A DNA stretch of 64,000 nt from Triangularia verruculosa (lineage: Eukaryota > Ascomycota > Sordariomycetes > Sordariales > Podosporaceae): NCBI GenBank assembly GCA_033296885.1, contig MU863967.1, positions 83,595 to 147,594 of the forward strand, in the 5' to 3' direction. Made by a program: the position numbers and the translations under genes. Below the pieces are notes generated by a model. The model was not told the origin of the DNA. It made no database searches and was given only the letters and a program-made list of their open reading frames with translations. Below, in pieces: positions 46,509 through 56,159 of this stretch (the first letter of the stretch is position 1; every line of letters starts with the position of its first letter).

Positions 46509-47218
46509 CTAGTCGAGGTTGCTCCGGCCCTCCTGAGCATCTTGCTCTTCCGCAGTGACCACGTTCGCACCCTCGCCACTAGAAGGGGCTACATTCGGGC
46601 TTGGAGCGGCGACACTGGGGGTGGAACCAGACACCAGGTTGGGGTTGAAGGTAACCGGGGCTTGGGGTCTCGTGTGAACACACACGTTTGCCGACAAAAC
46701 AAGACGATGTAGTGGGCTGAGATCTGTGCATGTACAAATAAAGGTTACTCACCTGAGTTGCCAATAGTCGTGACCTGGCCAATGACGTTGGGGGAGATGA
46801 ACTGCTGGAGGTCGAGCAGGCCAACATTGTTGAGGAGACCGAGCTGGAGCTGCTGGAGCTGGAGGCTAGCGAGGTCAAAGCCGTTGAGGACACCGAGCTG
46901 GTGGATCTGGAGGAAGGTGTGGAGTTGCTGGAGCTGAAGAAGAGCCTGGAGGTCAAACGTCTGCTGGGCGAAGAGGCCCTGGAATTGCAAGACGTTGAAG
47001 TTGTTGACGTTGGCCAGGTTGCCGAGGAGACCAAGCTGCAGAGAGTTGATGTTGAGGAGGTAGTTCAGGTTGACCTGGTTGAAACCCTTGAAGCCGTTGA
47101 CGGCGTTGAGATCGAAGCTAAAGGCACGCTTCTCAACATCGGTGGGGGTGGTGGAGGCGGCAGGGGCGGCGGCCACGAAGGCGGCGAGGGTAGAGACGAT
47201 GACAGTGAAGAACTTCAT
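46509..47218 (-). CDS. Leu/Gln/Asn-rich secreted protein A (205 aa)
   Basis: Two exons: 47218-46753 and 46660-46509; 92-nt intron (GTGAGT...CCAAG). The acceptor is an AAG chosen because it alone keeps the frame to VTFNPNLVSG; a CGAG seven bases upstream would shift it. The 205-residue product has a signal peptide (MKFFTVIVSTLAAFVAAAPA) and a likely Kex2 site (VEKR, about residue 31). The mature chain contains no cysteine and few charges. Residues about 32-145 are an almost continuous Leu/Gln/Asn/Phe run with repeats such as LQALLQLQQL and LASLQLQQLQLGLLNN. The C-terminus is Ser/Pro/Ala-rich, then acidic (TAEEQDAQEGRSNLD). No family or enzymatic motif is recognised. The composition suggests a self-assembling, cell-wall or surface protein. 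Related in style to protein B (49515-50594). Confidence 0.78.
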
Positions 47219-49514
47219 TTTGACTGATGTTTGTTGTTGAGTGAACGACTTGCGAGCAGAGATTAAAGGATTATAAAGTTAAAGAGCACTGCTCAAAAAT
47301 GTTCAAAGATTGAAGGACGAAGCGAACAGCGAGCACAGCTATGGTTGACCAGGTTAGCCTCGATAAGATGTTTCGTTTCGATAGTTGGTTTGGGGGCATA
47401 CCTCTGAAGAATGAATGACTGGAAGAAGATGGCGAACGGGCCTTGGAAAGCTGGAGTTGTGAGTGGGATGAAGAAACAAAAGTCGGGAGGGAGAGGGAGA
47501 TCAGGTCACCTTATATGGTGGCTGGAACCTGCCAAGGGCCAGAGGCAACGATGATGGCAAAAGATGGGAGCAGGAGGTGCGTGCCAAGGATTTCAGGGAG
47601 CTGCCATGATGTTCGGAAAGGAGAGCACGCACTCATCCGAAGCGTGTCAGGCGTCAGACGTCACTGGACGGAGGCGAATGGGTAAAACACCATGGACTGG
47701 GCAGGCTAGGATGTGCCGGGATGTGTTGACGATGTAGTGGCGGAACCAAAGAACCGAGAACGTCCAAACAACCCAGGCACACCAACAACAAAATCGCCGA
47801 GACGGGGATATGCCCTGCACAGGAGGGAGGGTAGTCGAGAAGACTCGGTACCTGCGGCAACGTCATGGCACGGAAAGCTCTGTGGCCGAGGCCATCTTGG
47901 ACTGCTCTGCTGCCAAGGGAAACACCAAAGACTGGTTGGTGAAGCCTACTGGCCAGGCCCTCAGGAAGGACGCAGCAAGGTAGTATTCCGTGATCGAGGG
48001 ACTGCTCCTCCAGCTCCTGAGTGGAGGTGGGGGTACCATGACAGGATACTCCTGGGTCGAGGCCATTTTGCGGGGAAGAGCAGGTACCATCTGATTTCAA
48101 GGAGGTTGCCGGAAAGACGCTCACTGGCCATATCTGATCACCGTCGAGGATGAGCAGCTCGTTTCGTAGCGTTTCGAGGAGCCATGTGCTTCTGGGAAAA
48201 GAATAAAGCCAAATTCGGGAACGGACGTTCCAACATGACAGTGCTCTTCCTGTATGCCGTTAGCTAGGCTCGGGGATTTTACCAAGCAGGCGAAAACATT
48301 GAGCTGCCTAGGCGAAATTCTTGTCTTGAGGCCTGGATAATTCGGGTTCACCAGAGCAACGGCACCGAATGGATGCGTGCCTTGACCTTCCCGTGGCTGT
48401 AAACGAGGTAATAGTCTATTACATGGTGATTAAGCTTAGTTGGACCCATGTCGTGGTGTTTCAACTGGAGGCTGGCAAGCCCCATGAGCCCCCGCAATTC
48501 CGGCACTTGTCTGGCGAAAAGTGGCTAAATAGCGGGTCTCCTGGGGCGGGAGAGGCTGAAAGGTCTGAAGCCGATTAGCGGGAAGCCCTTGTCATCGTTA
48601 CAGTGCCTGGGAGGTGCCACCCACAGATCCAAGACCCCGCTCAAACAGCCAAGGGGGGTGATTGGAGCTGCTGATTGGCTGGTTTCGATTTGAGCCGTGC
48701 ACCTGCAACGATGGGACTGAGCGCTCATGCAGAGAGACACACAGCAGCTGCCGCAGATGGAACAGTTTGAAGCAGTCGAATCCATGCCATTGCTCTTTTC
48801 ATCACGGGGATGGCCTCGCTTAAACTCCTCTACCTGACTTGAATGCCTTGGCCGCCGGAACCGTGCGACTTCCGACTGAAGAAGGGGTCGGGACATCTCT
48901 GTGTCCTCCTCAGTCAACCAACCACCGACAGCACGCCATCTGAGGATTGCACGACGTCTTGCCATGGGCTCGATATTCCATTCGATGGCACACAAGTACA
49001 GTATGCAGGTACAATGCAGGTACACCATCATCTGAAGACAACGAAGCAGATCACGTCTCCCGAATTAGAACCACGAGATGTCCAGCCTTCAGATATGTTC
49101 CAGTGTGAGCAACAGATTCATCTCAATTACATTAACATGATCATCTAAGAGATACCAGAAAAGAAGACGACGCCAGGAGAACGGTCCCGGCATCTGCCGG
49201 GCCCTAGCTATGCCTGACAGCCAGGGACGGACGTAGCACAGCTCTCAAGGTTCCAAGAACTCGTTCCCATGCTCCGACGTGGGGACCGAACTTTGCTCCT
49301 TACCAGCCCCCGTCCACTCATACGTCTCTAACCCCGGCCTTTCAGCCGGAAGCTCATCGGATGTTTGGAATAAACTCTTGGTTCTGACCCAACAGCGGTT
49401 TGTTTGCTGGCCGTCACCAATTTCTTGGGACGGTCCGAACAGGGTGGATCTCCCAGAACAAGGTTGAGCTACTCCTTTGCAAGAACCCTTGGGCTCTCCC
49501 CAGTCGTTCATCCC
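47219..49514. other. 2.3-kb intergenic region between the two Leu/Gln-rich genes
   Basis: Promoter side of gene A and 3' flank of gene B. A TATA-like TTATAATCC on the minus strand lies near 47265-47275, about 50 bp upstream of the start of A. The other frames (for example 47654-48124 on the minus strand and 47713-48153 on the plus strand) overlap antisense and lack recognisable features. Confidence 0.5.
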
Positions 49515-50594
49515 TTAGCGGGTGAGGTCTGACAGGTTATCCACGGCTTCCTCCACATCGGCGACCTCAACTTCCTCAGCTTCCTTAGCGGCAACAGTCG
49601 GAACAGCAGTCTCCGCTGCGGCGGGAACAGCAATAGAGGCAGGGACAGGAGCCGCTTCTGCTGCAGCGGTAATCGTAGCAAAAGCTTGAATAACAGCTGA
49701 AGCTGAAGCAACAGCAGGAGAAGCAACGGCAGGAGCAGCAACGGCAGGAGTAGCAGCAGCCACGTCGGCTGCCGATGCAGAAGCAACACTGGCGGCACCA
49801 ACAACAACATCTGGGTTTGCCGTAGCAATGCTGAATACAGCTTCCACATCGGCCGAGGAAACAGACTCGGCGAGATTGCCAACTCCGGGATCAGCCGTGG
49901 CGATCGTGAAGTCCGCTGCCGCCGTAGCAGTGGCTGGTTCCAGTAGCGGGTTCTCCGCCGTTGCAATGGTGAAAGCGGCTTCTTCCTGGCCACCAAAGCC
50001 GGAACCGGATGCGCCGGAGCCGACTCCTTGAGCACACGACTGCCGTTTGGAATGCTGTCCGCGGCGGAGCGTGGTTCGCTTCATCGTCTTCCTGGCATCG
50101 GCAATTTCTCGCTTGAAGAGGCCTAAATAATAGTATCAGTGAAGCGACTCGCTTGTGAGGGTAGAAGAAGTATACTAACCTAGGTTGAACCCCCCAAGCA
50201 CTTTCCCCTTGTTGAACAGATTCTGGACACCTCCCAGATTCAGGAACCCAAGTTGCTGAAATTGTTGCAATTGAGCAAGCTGAAAGAATAAGTCCACGTC
50301 ATTGTTGAAGCCAAAACCCAGAACGTTATTGCGGTTGAGTTGACCACCCAAACAGAAACCTCCAAGCATAGCCAAGATGGCCTCGACAATGGCATCTTGG
50401 TTGCCGAGATCAATATTGCCAAGATTCAGACCATTGACATTGAGATTATTGAGATCTAATTGTTGGTTCAGGCTATTGATGTCGAAATCGGGCGAGGTAA
50501 GACTGCTGCTAGAGTTGCTGAGGATACCAGTGGAGTTGTTGAGAACTTGGCCCGATGCCAGGCCAACTGAGAGGGCTAAGAGTGCGGTCTTCAT
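49515..50594 (-). CDS. Leu/Gln/Asn-rich secreted protein B with Ala-rich tail (340 aa)
   Basis: Two exons: 50594-50180 and 50122-49515; 57-nt intron (GTTAGT...TTTAG, phase 1). The signal peptide is MKTALLALSVGLASGQ. The first half is Leu/Asn/Gln/Gly-rich with few charges, e.g. LNQQLDLNNLNVNGLNLG and FFQLAQLQQFQQLGFLNLGG, the same style as protein A. At the exon junction it switches to a basic segment with dibasic sites (LFKR, TMKR, HSKR followed by QSCA) that Kex2 could cleave. It then has three spaced copies of F(T/S)IATA(E/D/N) and a long Ala/Val/Pro/Ser region (ADVAAATPAVAAPAVASPAV), ending acidic (EVADVEEAVDNLSDLTR). Only two cysteines are present. Function unknown; possibly a proprotein yielding separate N- and C-terminal chains. 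Confidence 0.75.
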
Positions 50595-50813
50595 GATGGG
50601 CGGTTTATGTCAAAGTCTGCCTGCAAACAGTGTTGGTAAAGAGCGGAAGGAGCACAGCTTCAAGATGTTAGCTCATACCTAACAAATCTCAAATCTAGAC
50701 TATTTGGTGAGCATCTTACCTCGAGAAGATAAATTAAAAAAGAACGTAGGAGACGAATACCGAGCAGCACAGCATGAAAGAAACACCGACCAAACATTGA
50801 GGGCCAGCTAAGA

Positions 50814-50823
50814 TGATATATAC
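50814..50823 (-). promoter_or_regulatory. TATA box of protein B
   Basis: GTATATATC on the minus strand lies about 220 bp upstream of the start codon of protein B. The distance implies a long 5' leader or leader intron. Confidence 0.4.
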
Positions 50824-51316
50824 TCGGCTTGTTCATCTTGTTACATCAGATTAAGGCACATCCCACGGTTGGGACCGCTACCGGTTGCCGGTTGCAAGTG
50901 TTTGGAATGCTGTGATAAAGATGGGACGAAGAAACAAAATCCACCCATTAACCATAAATCTACCCACCTAAGATCCCGTCCCCTCACACAGTCGATGAAA
51001 CGGGGGTTCGATATAAGCCGAGAACACCATCTTTGGTGTATGTATGTGCATGTCATGCGCGGTAGATCCTGAGGATGAGACTTGGGGGGCACGGCTGATA
51101 AAGACCAAGACACGGAACAGGAAATTTGAGGGAGCCTGATAGCCTCGGACTCTTGAGTCTGACCCTGACTACACACTGGCAGGAGATGTCTATAGCTGCC
51201 AGCTTTTGAAGCAGCACAGGCCATTCAGAGAAAAGCAAATTGACAAATGCTCACATTGACAACACCGGTGGGTTTTATATGGGAAGCAAACACCACATCT
51301 GAATCAAAGAACACCA

Positions 51317-51322
51317 TATATA
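51317..51322 (+). promoter_or_regulatory. TATA element upstream of tRNA-Ala(CGC)
   Basis: TATATA 35-40 bp before the tRNA 5' end. Equivalent elements occur at 51685-51690 and, on the minus strand, at 52700-52704, each about 40-44 bp upstream of its tRNA locus. The repeated spacing suggests a Pol III upstream element. Confidence 0.55.
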
Positions 51323-51356
51323 CATCCTCATTTCCTCTCCCCTTCAACAAATTCCA

Positions 51357-51524
51357 GGGCGTGTAGTCTAGTGGTAGGATTTCTCATTCGCACATAGGTA
51401 CTCTGTATGATCACAGCAGGCTTAACACAATCCCTACCCCTAGATAGGACGGGAAAAGTCTGACTCGTGGTTGTGCGAGGTACTCCCAATGAGAGGGTCC
51501 CGGGTTCAAACCCCGGTGCGTCCA
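51357..51524 (+). tRNA. tRNA-Ala(CGC) with 96-nt intron
   Basis: Exons 51357-51392 and 51489-51524. Acceptor GGGCGTG pairs with TGCGTCC, with G3:U70 and discriminator A73, the alanine identity signature. D-stem is GTCT/GGAT. Anticodon stem TCTCA pairs with TGAGA, and the loop is TTCGCA plus A38, so the anticodon is CGC if the intron sits at the canonical 37/38 site. T-arm CCGGG-TTCAAAC-CCCGG is perfect and supplies the B box; TAGTCTAGTGG is the A box. A TTTTT terminator follows directly. The intron is long for a nuclear tRNA. The leader TTCAACAAATTCCA is shared with the tRNA at 52449-52663. A minus-strand ORF across it (51328-51525) is an artefact. Confidence 0.75.
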
Positions 51525-51728
51525 TTTTTGATCTCTCTCTTCATTCACTCTTTAAAACTCTCTTTTTTTGACTTTGTCCCTTCATAACTGTTTGGTGGTA
51601 AAAGTGCAAGCACCCGTTTGCCTCCCCCACTAGGTAGGTAACCACGTCAGCTCAGCAAGCAAACAGAAATGTCTCATCACACTTTATATACCTCCTCAAA
51701 TCCCCTCTTCTCCAACAAAAACCCTTCA

Positions 51729-52032
51729 GGGCGTATGGTCTAGTGGTTACGATTTTCTCAAGAGGTCATGACTTTAGCAAAGACGAAGCGTTAACCCTTC
51801 CGCAAGCCATTGCTTGACGAGAATGAGGTGAAGCACTCTTTCAAAGACCCGTACCTTGGAATCAGCTCCTTCGCGGGAGCCTCCCTGGTCGGAAGTCAGT
51901 CCCATGGTTTACCAGCAACCCTCCCCCCTCCGTGGGAAAGTGTGGGTAATGCTGGTTTGTCGACTTCAGACAAGCCAAGTGTGATGACTTTGATCGTCTT
52001 GAGAGACCTAGGTTCGAATCCTAGTGCGTCCA
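51729..52032 (+). tRNA. tRNA-Ala-like split locus, anticodon arm aberrant
   Basis: Both ends match the neighbouring Ala tRNAs: acceptor GGGCGTA pairs with TGCGTCC (G3:U70, A73), the A-box region is TGGTCTAGTGG, and T-arm CTAGG-TTCGAAT-CCTAG is perfect. About 230 nt separate the halves. The stem TCTCAAG pairs with CTTGAGA, but spacing is off by one base before it and two after, and no U33 or anticodon can be assigned. A TTTAGCAA string at 51773-51780 could be a displaced AGC loop. It may be a pseudogene or a tRNA with a second insertion. Its upstream region has the same TATA and CAACAAA leader as the other copies. Confidence 0.4.
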
Positions 52033-52448
52033 TTCACATTTTTGCTCTTCTTTCAGTTTTGTTGCTTGAGATTGAGACGATTGTTCTCTGTGTGGATGAA
52101 AACTGTCAACCGCTAGAAATTACACCTGCCAGGTAATAGACACGGCCTCGCGGTGTCCGCATCCGCGAGTGAAGTCAACAACCTTGGAAACAGCAAGCAT
52201 GGATGTTGGTGAAAATATTGCTGAATTCTTACGATGACTGCCTTTGTATTGCTCTCCTTTTATTTTGAACCAGAACATCCTCACCGGCCTCTCGTTTGCT
52301 TTTGCTCCTCCTCAAGGCAGTTCAAATCCTCACAGATAATCTCCCCTGCCAAGCACCCACACCCGTATCACTCCCATATGCCTAGACATCAACAATCCCT
52401 CTCACCACCAACCACTCAAACCAAAAACAACAAAACTTCAAAAGTTAA

Positions 52449-52663
52449 TGGACGCACCGGGGTTCGAACCCGGGACCTTCACATGTTGTAGCAATGTTAC
52501 CTTGGAACTTCCTCGCAACCCTTCCCCTTCAACCTATCCTACACACCACCGCAAGAGCAATGAGAGAAAGATAGAGAAATCGAGAGAGAGACATGAGAGC
52601 AAGTTTGAACGCAAAGCAAATTAATTGCAAATGTGACGTCGTAAACCACTTGACCATACGCCC
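52449..52663 (-). tRNA. tRNA-Ala(UGC) with 141-nt intron
   Basis: Exons 52663-52626 and 52484-52449. Acceptor GGGCGTA pairs with TGCGTCC (G3:U70, A73). D-stem is GTCA/CGAC-like. Anticodon stem TCACA pairs with TGTGA around loop TTTGCA plus A38, giving anticodon TGC with an intron of 141 nt at 37/38. T-arm CCGGG-TTCGAAC-CCCGG is perfect. A TTTT follows within about ten bases, and a TATA-like element lies about 40 bp upstream. The intron is CT-rich in its middle part and has no similarity in length to that of the CGC copy. Confidence 0.75.
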
Positions 52664-54058
52664 TGGAATTTGTTGAAAAGCAAGTGCGGGATTGGACATT
52701 ATATCCTGCTTGCTGCTGCTGCTGCTGCTGGGGAAAGAGGGAAGGAACGATGTTTGTGTTTGGGCGGTTAGTTGCGGGATAGTGAACGGGAACGGGTATG
52801 ATAGGCTGAGGGTAGGTAGGTTGTTTGCTCTTCAATATAGGTACCTAACTGGGGTCTCGAAGCTCAAGTGGTGTTATCTTGCCGTCTAGGTAGGTGGCTA
52901 CATCGCAGTTGGGCGAATGCTGAAAGCTCAATAGGTGTTCAACAAGACTTCCTATCGTTCACGACGAACCTCATATCATGTAACAGTCTTCGCTTCAAGA
53001 AAAGGAGCAGTGGTATATTGATAAAGAGAAAATGATGGTCGACCGAGCAGTCTTCTCCAGACTGCTGTTTACACCAGTAAGAGACTGAAGAATAATAGAC
53101 GTGACCTTACTCTGCAGAAGAAAAACACAATATACAGTCTCCCATCCAACGTGTGTGGACAATGTCACGGTAACATTCTACCTAGATGCTGACACGAAAG
53201 AGATCAGGTACCTTATCACAAGAACCTCGCTCTTCCCCCCGTGAACACTTGACCCCATCCCAGATCGTCATGACAGCTTTGTTCATGTAAATACTGCCCC
53301 AGCCGGAACCAACAAAGGTAGGTATGGTGCAGAGAGCATGTTTCGAGTCACAGAGCAACCAGGCACTAAACGCAATGAGCACTCATGTCATAGAAGGGCG
53401 GTAAATATAGATAAATAGTGATAATTTGGCGATTGTCTTTAGTCCTTTCCTGTTAATATGTTCCCTGTCTAATTTTGTGGCCAGGTAGCCTTTGAATCTG
53501 TCCAGCTACCACCGCTCTCCCCTAGAATCCCCCTCTGCTTTGCTCTCCAGGCAATATATCTCCCTTCCCCCAAAGCCTCTTGTTGCTGGCCCTGATCTCT
53601 TTATGCTGCGTCTGCTATTCTTCGCCTCCAGAAACCCTCTCAGATCTTCGCCTCCTCTCTTCTACAATCCCTCCCTCATTCTCTGGACAACATCACGTAT
53701 AAGCATCTCGGCAGGAAGCGCAGGTCGTTCATATCTTGTCTTGCTTGCCATTGGAAAAAAAAAAGTGTAAAAGATAGAAGCGTCCAAATATTTGCATCTG
53801 CCATACCGTACCAGAGCCATCGCGTTTGCTTCCCATTCCCCTACACCCTCCCCTATCCCCAAACATAATAACCATCATGCCAATGAAAATAGAAACCTCC
53901 AGCAATAATAAAACCAATACAACCCTGTATTGCCCTTCTCCTCTGACTCTACACCAAATAACACGCCCTGATGCCGAAGAAAAAGAGAATAACAGCATTC
54001 ATTATCTCTCATGCGCCCTCCTCGCCCTCTTCTTCCCAACACAAAGTCGATCAACCCA
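52664..54058. other. Intergenic region
   Basis: About 1.4 kb with no supported gene. A CTG/TGC trinucleotide run of about six units lies at 52712-52730, and GGTAGGTAGG-type runs near 52812 and 52888. The right part is the 3' flank of the SEC4-type gene. The frame at 53492-53770 has no domain. Confidence 0.5.
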
Positions 54059-54857
54059 TTAGCAGCAGCCACCACCCTTGTCAGCTCCCGTCTGCCCACC
54101 AACATTAACTCCCGTCGATGCACCGGCGCCCCCTTGCTCTGTCTTGCTGGTATCGATAATCCTCTTCTTGATATCCGCCGCCAGGCTGAAAAAAGCCTTC
54201 TCGATGTTCTCGTTCGTCTTGGCCGACACTTCCAAAAACGGGATACCCAACTCATCCGCGAGCGCCTGGCCCCGTTCAGTTGACACCACCCGCTTCTCTT
54301 CCCAGTCGCACTTGTTGCCGATCAGGATCTTGTTGACGCCCTCGGTGGCGTGTTGCTCGACGTTGGCGAACCAGGTGCGAATATCTACCTGTGTCAGTTT
54401 GCTGTTTCAGTGTGAAGAAATAGGGGGAACATACTGTTGAACGACCTTTCATCCGTCACATCATAGACCAGCAAAATACCCATCGCGCCTCTGTAGTACG
54501 CCGTCGTGATCGTCCTGAATCTCTCCTGGCCCGCAGTATCCCAAATCTGGAGCTTCACGCGCTTGCCATCGAGTTCGATTGTCCGGATCTTGAAGTCGAT
54601 ACCGATGGTGGTGATGAATGAGGGTGTGAACGAGTCCTCCGAGAAGCGGAGAAGGCAGCAGGACTTGCCTACGCCAGAGTCTCCGATCAGCAGGAGCTTG
54701 ATCTGGATGGCAGAGAAAATATATGTCAGTATTCTGGTATAGAGGTATCGCGCGCAAAGGTTGGACCGGAGTGGCCGGGATGCCTGAGGTTGCATCGTGG
54801 GGATGTAAGTGAATAGGGGGTGCCTACCAAGAAGTCGTAATTTCTGTTACTCGACAT
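54059..54857 (-). CDS. sec4: SEC4/Rab8-type secretory Rab GTPase (207 aa)
   Basis: Three exons: 54857-54828, 54702-54435 and 54384-54059; introns of 125 and 50 nt. The second acceptor is GGTAG; a CACAG four bases earlier would break the frame. The protein starts MSSNRNYDFLIKLLLIGDSGVGKSCC. It has all G motifs: P-loop GDSGVGKS, switch I FTPSFITTIGIDFKIRT, WDTAGQE, GNKCD, and EVSAK. It ends KGGGCC, the double-cysteine geranylgeranylation site. The effector-region sequence places it with Sec4/Rab8 (SrgA, CLPT1 in filamentous fungi), which drives post-Golgi vesicles to the hyphal tip for exocytosis. It is the last intact gene before RIP-mutated DNA that begins about 0.8 kb upstream. Confidence 0.95.
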
Positions 54858-55689
54858 GGTGGGCGGTGATGGTCTGTCTCTGTGGGTAGATTCGGGACGT
54901 CGGGGAATGTGTCTCGAGTTTGGTTTGATGGTCTCGCTCAAGGAAAGTGGAAGGTTGTAGGCTTGGGCTGGCTTGTGACAGGCAGGGGTTCTTATGCGCA
55001 CAGTCGAGGAAGCTTCTCAGATTAGGTTTGTGTGGTGTATCGAGGTGGCCGAACTGTGGTAAAAGGAGTGACGCGGTCAGCAACGTTGGGATTTTGATGT
55101 ATTCTGGTCGAGATGACGACGGAGCGGCACGGCGGCGGCAGCTGTTTGCTTTATGACAAAGTCGGGGGTCCCACGCTGAATCAGGGAACTAATGGGAGCA
55201 AAGGCAGGGACGGGGTCCTTGTCGTCGCAAATTGTGTAAAGTCGGTGAGGGCGGGCAGGAAGGACGATGGCTTGAACTTACGAGCAGAGCGAACAGACAC
55301 AAGGCAACGGCAGGCAAAGAAGGTTCAAGTACCTGGCTACTTCCCCGGAATCCTGGAAACTGTTGTCTAAGGGACTGCGTAATCAAAGCGTCGAGTTCTA
55401 GGTTGCAACCGTACCGGCGGAGACGAATTTGGCGTCGTCGGGCGTGTCGGAATGGTGGTCACGACAAACTAGACTCGGTGGTAAAAGATGGCGACAAAGA
55501 GCAATCGCTGACGTCCTTCGCAAATTGTCCTGGAGGTGAGCCTCAACACGCAACTGGAGGCTTGGGAGGTCATGTAGAGAGAGGGACAGCCACAGGTCGC
55601 CAGGGGTCTTGGCAGCAGCAACCACAAAGCCTGGCTGTGCCTTACAAACGAAACGACGTTCGGGCCCAAGCGTCTTTACCAAGCATTCT
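54858..55689 (-). promoter_or_regulatory. SEC4-type gene upstream region
   Basis: 832 bp of normal base composition upstream of the GTPase start. It ends abruptly where AT-rich DNA begins at about 55690. The short frames here have no recognisable feature. Confidence 0.5.
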
Positions 55690-56154
55690 ATATAATCCAA
55701 CTTACTACTAAATTTATATAATAACTAAAATACCTATTAATATTAACTAAAACTAATATACCTACGATATCCTACTACTTCGAAAACCGTAATATATTTG
55801 TAGTATTTTAATTCTATAATATTAATTTATATTAAAATATGTAAAAAAGCTTAATTATTAATATTATTATAAAATAATGTAAATAACGAAGAAATTAAAG
55901 AGGTAATAAACTTCGGTCTTCGTTAAATTTAATAATATTATAAAACCTTTAGATCTTTAAAAAGTTTTTTTCCTCTTTTATACTTTCGATATAATACTTT
56001 GTTAAAATATAGCTTTTGTTTGTGGATTTTACAGTGTATCTGAGCCCTGTAGAATACAGGGCCTCAGAGGCAATACAATGGCTTGGAATCACATGCTCAC
56101 CAATGCTCTACCGTGGCGATCATATAAGCTTTCAGACCTCCGAACGGACCTCTG
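55690..56154. repeat. Older RIP-mutated repeat remnant flanking the Gypsy element
   Basis: 55690-56020 is strongly AT-rich and poor in CpA/TpG, like the element interior, although it lies outside the target duplication. 56020-56154 returns to a normal composition and contains the hairpin CCCTGTA-GAA-TACAGGG at 56047-56063. The simplest reading is that the Gypsy element inserted into an older repeat. The identity of that repeat is unknown. Confidence 0.5.
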
Positions 56155-56159
56155 ATTTA
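56155..56159. repeat. Target-site duplication, left copy (ATTTA)
   Basis: ATTTA directly precedes the left LTR and is repeated exactly at 63789-63793 after the right LTR, the 5-bp duplication expected of a Ty3/Gypsy integrase. Confidence 0.85.

Larger units (their letters stand above)
50595..51356. other. Promoter of protein B and tRNA upstream region
   Basis: 762 bp upstream of protein B on one side and of the first split tRNA on the other. It contains two TATA elements described separately. No coding frame is supported. Confidence 0.5.

Noticed and set aside
46901..47227. Acidic plus-strand ORF (108 codons)
   Set aside because: Antisense shadow of the Leu/Gln-rich secreted protein A.
51328..51525. 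Minus-strand ORF starting MDAPGFEPGT
   Set aside because: It is the antisense translation of tRNA-Ala(CGC). GFEPGT-type peptides are a known tRNA artefact in databases.
52234..52491. Plus-strand ORF ending NGRTGVRTRDLHML
   Set aside because: Its C-terminus is the antisense translation of the tRNA-Ala(UGC) T arm and anticodon region, another common tRNA artefact.
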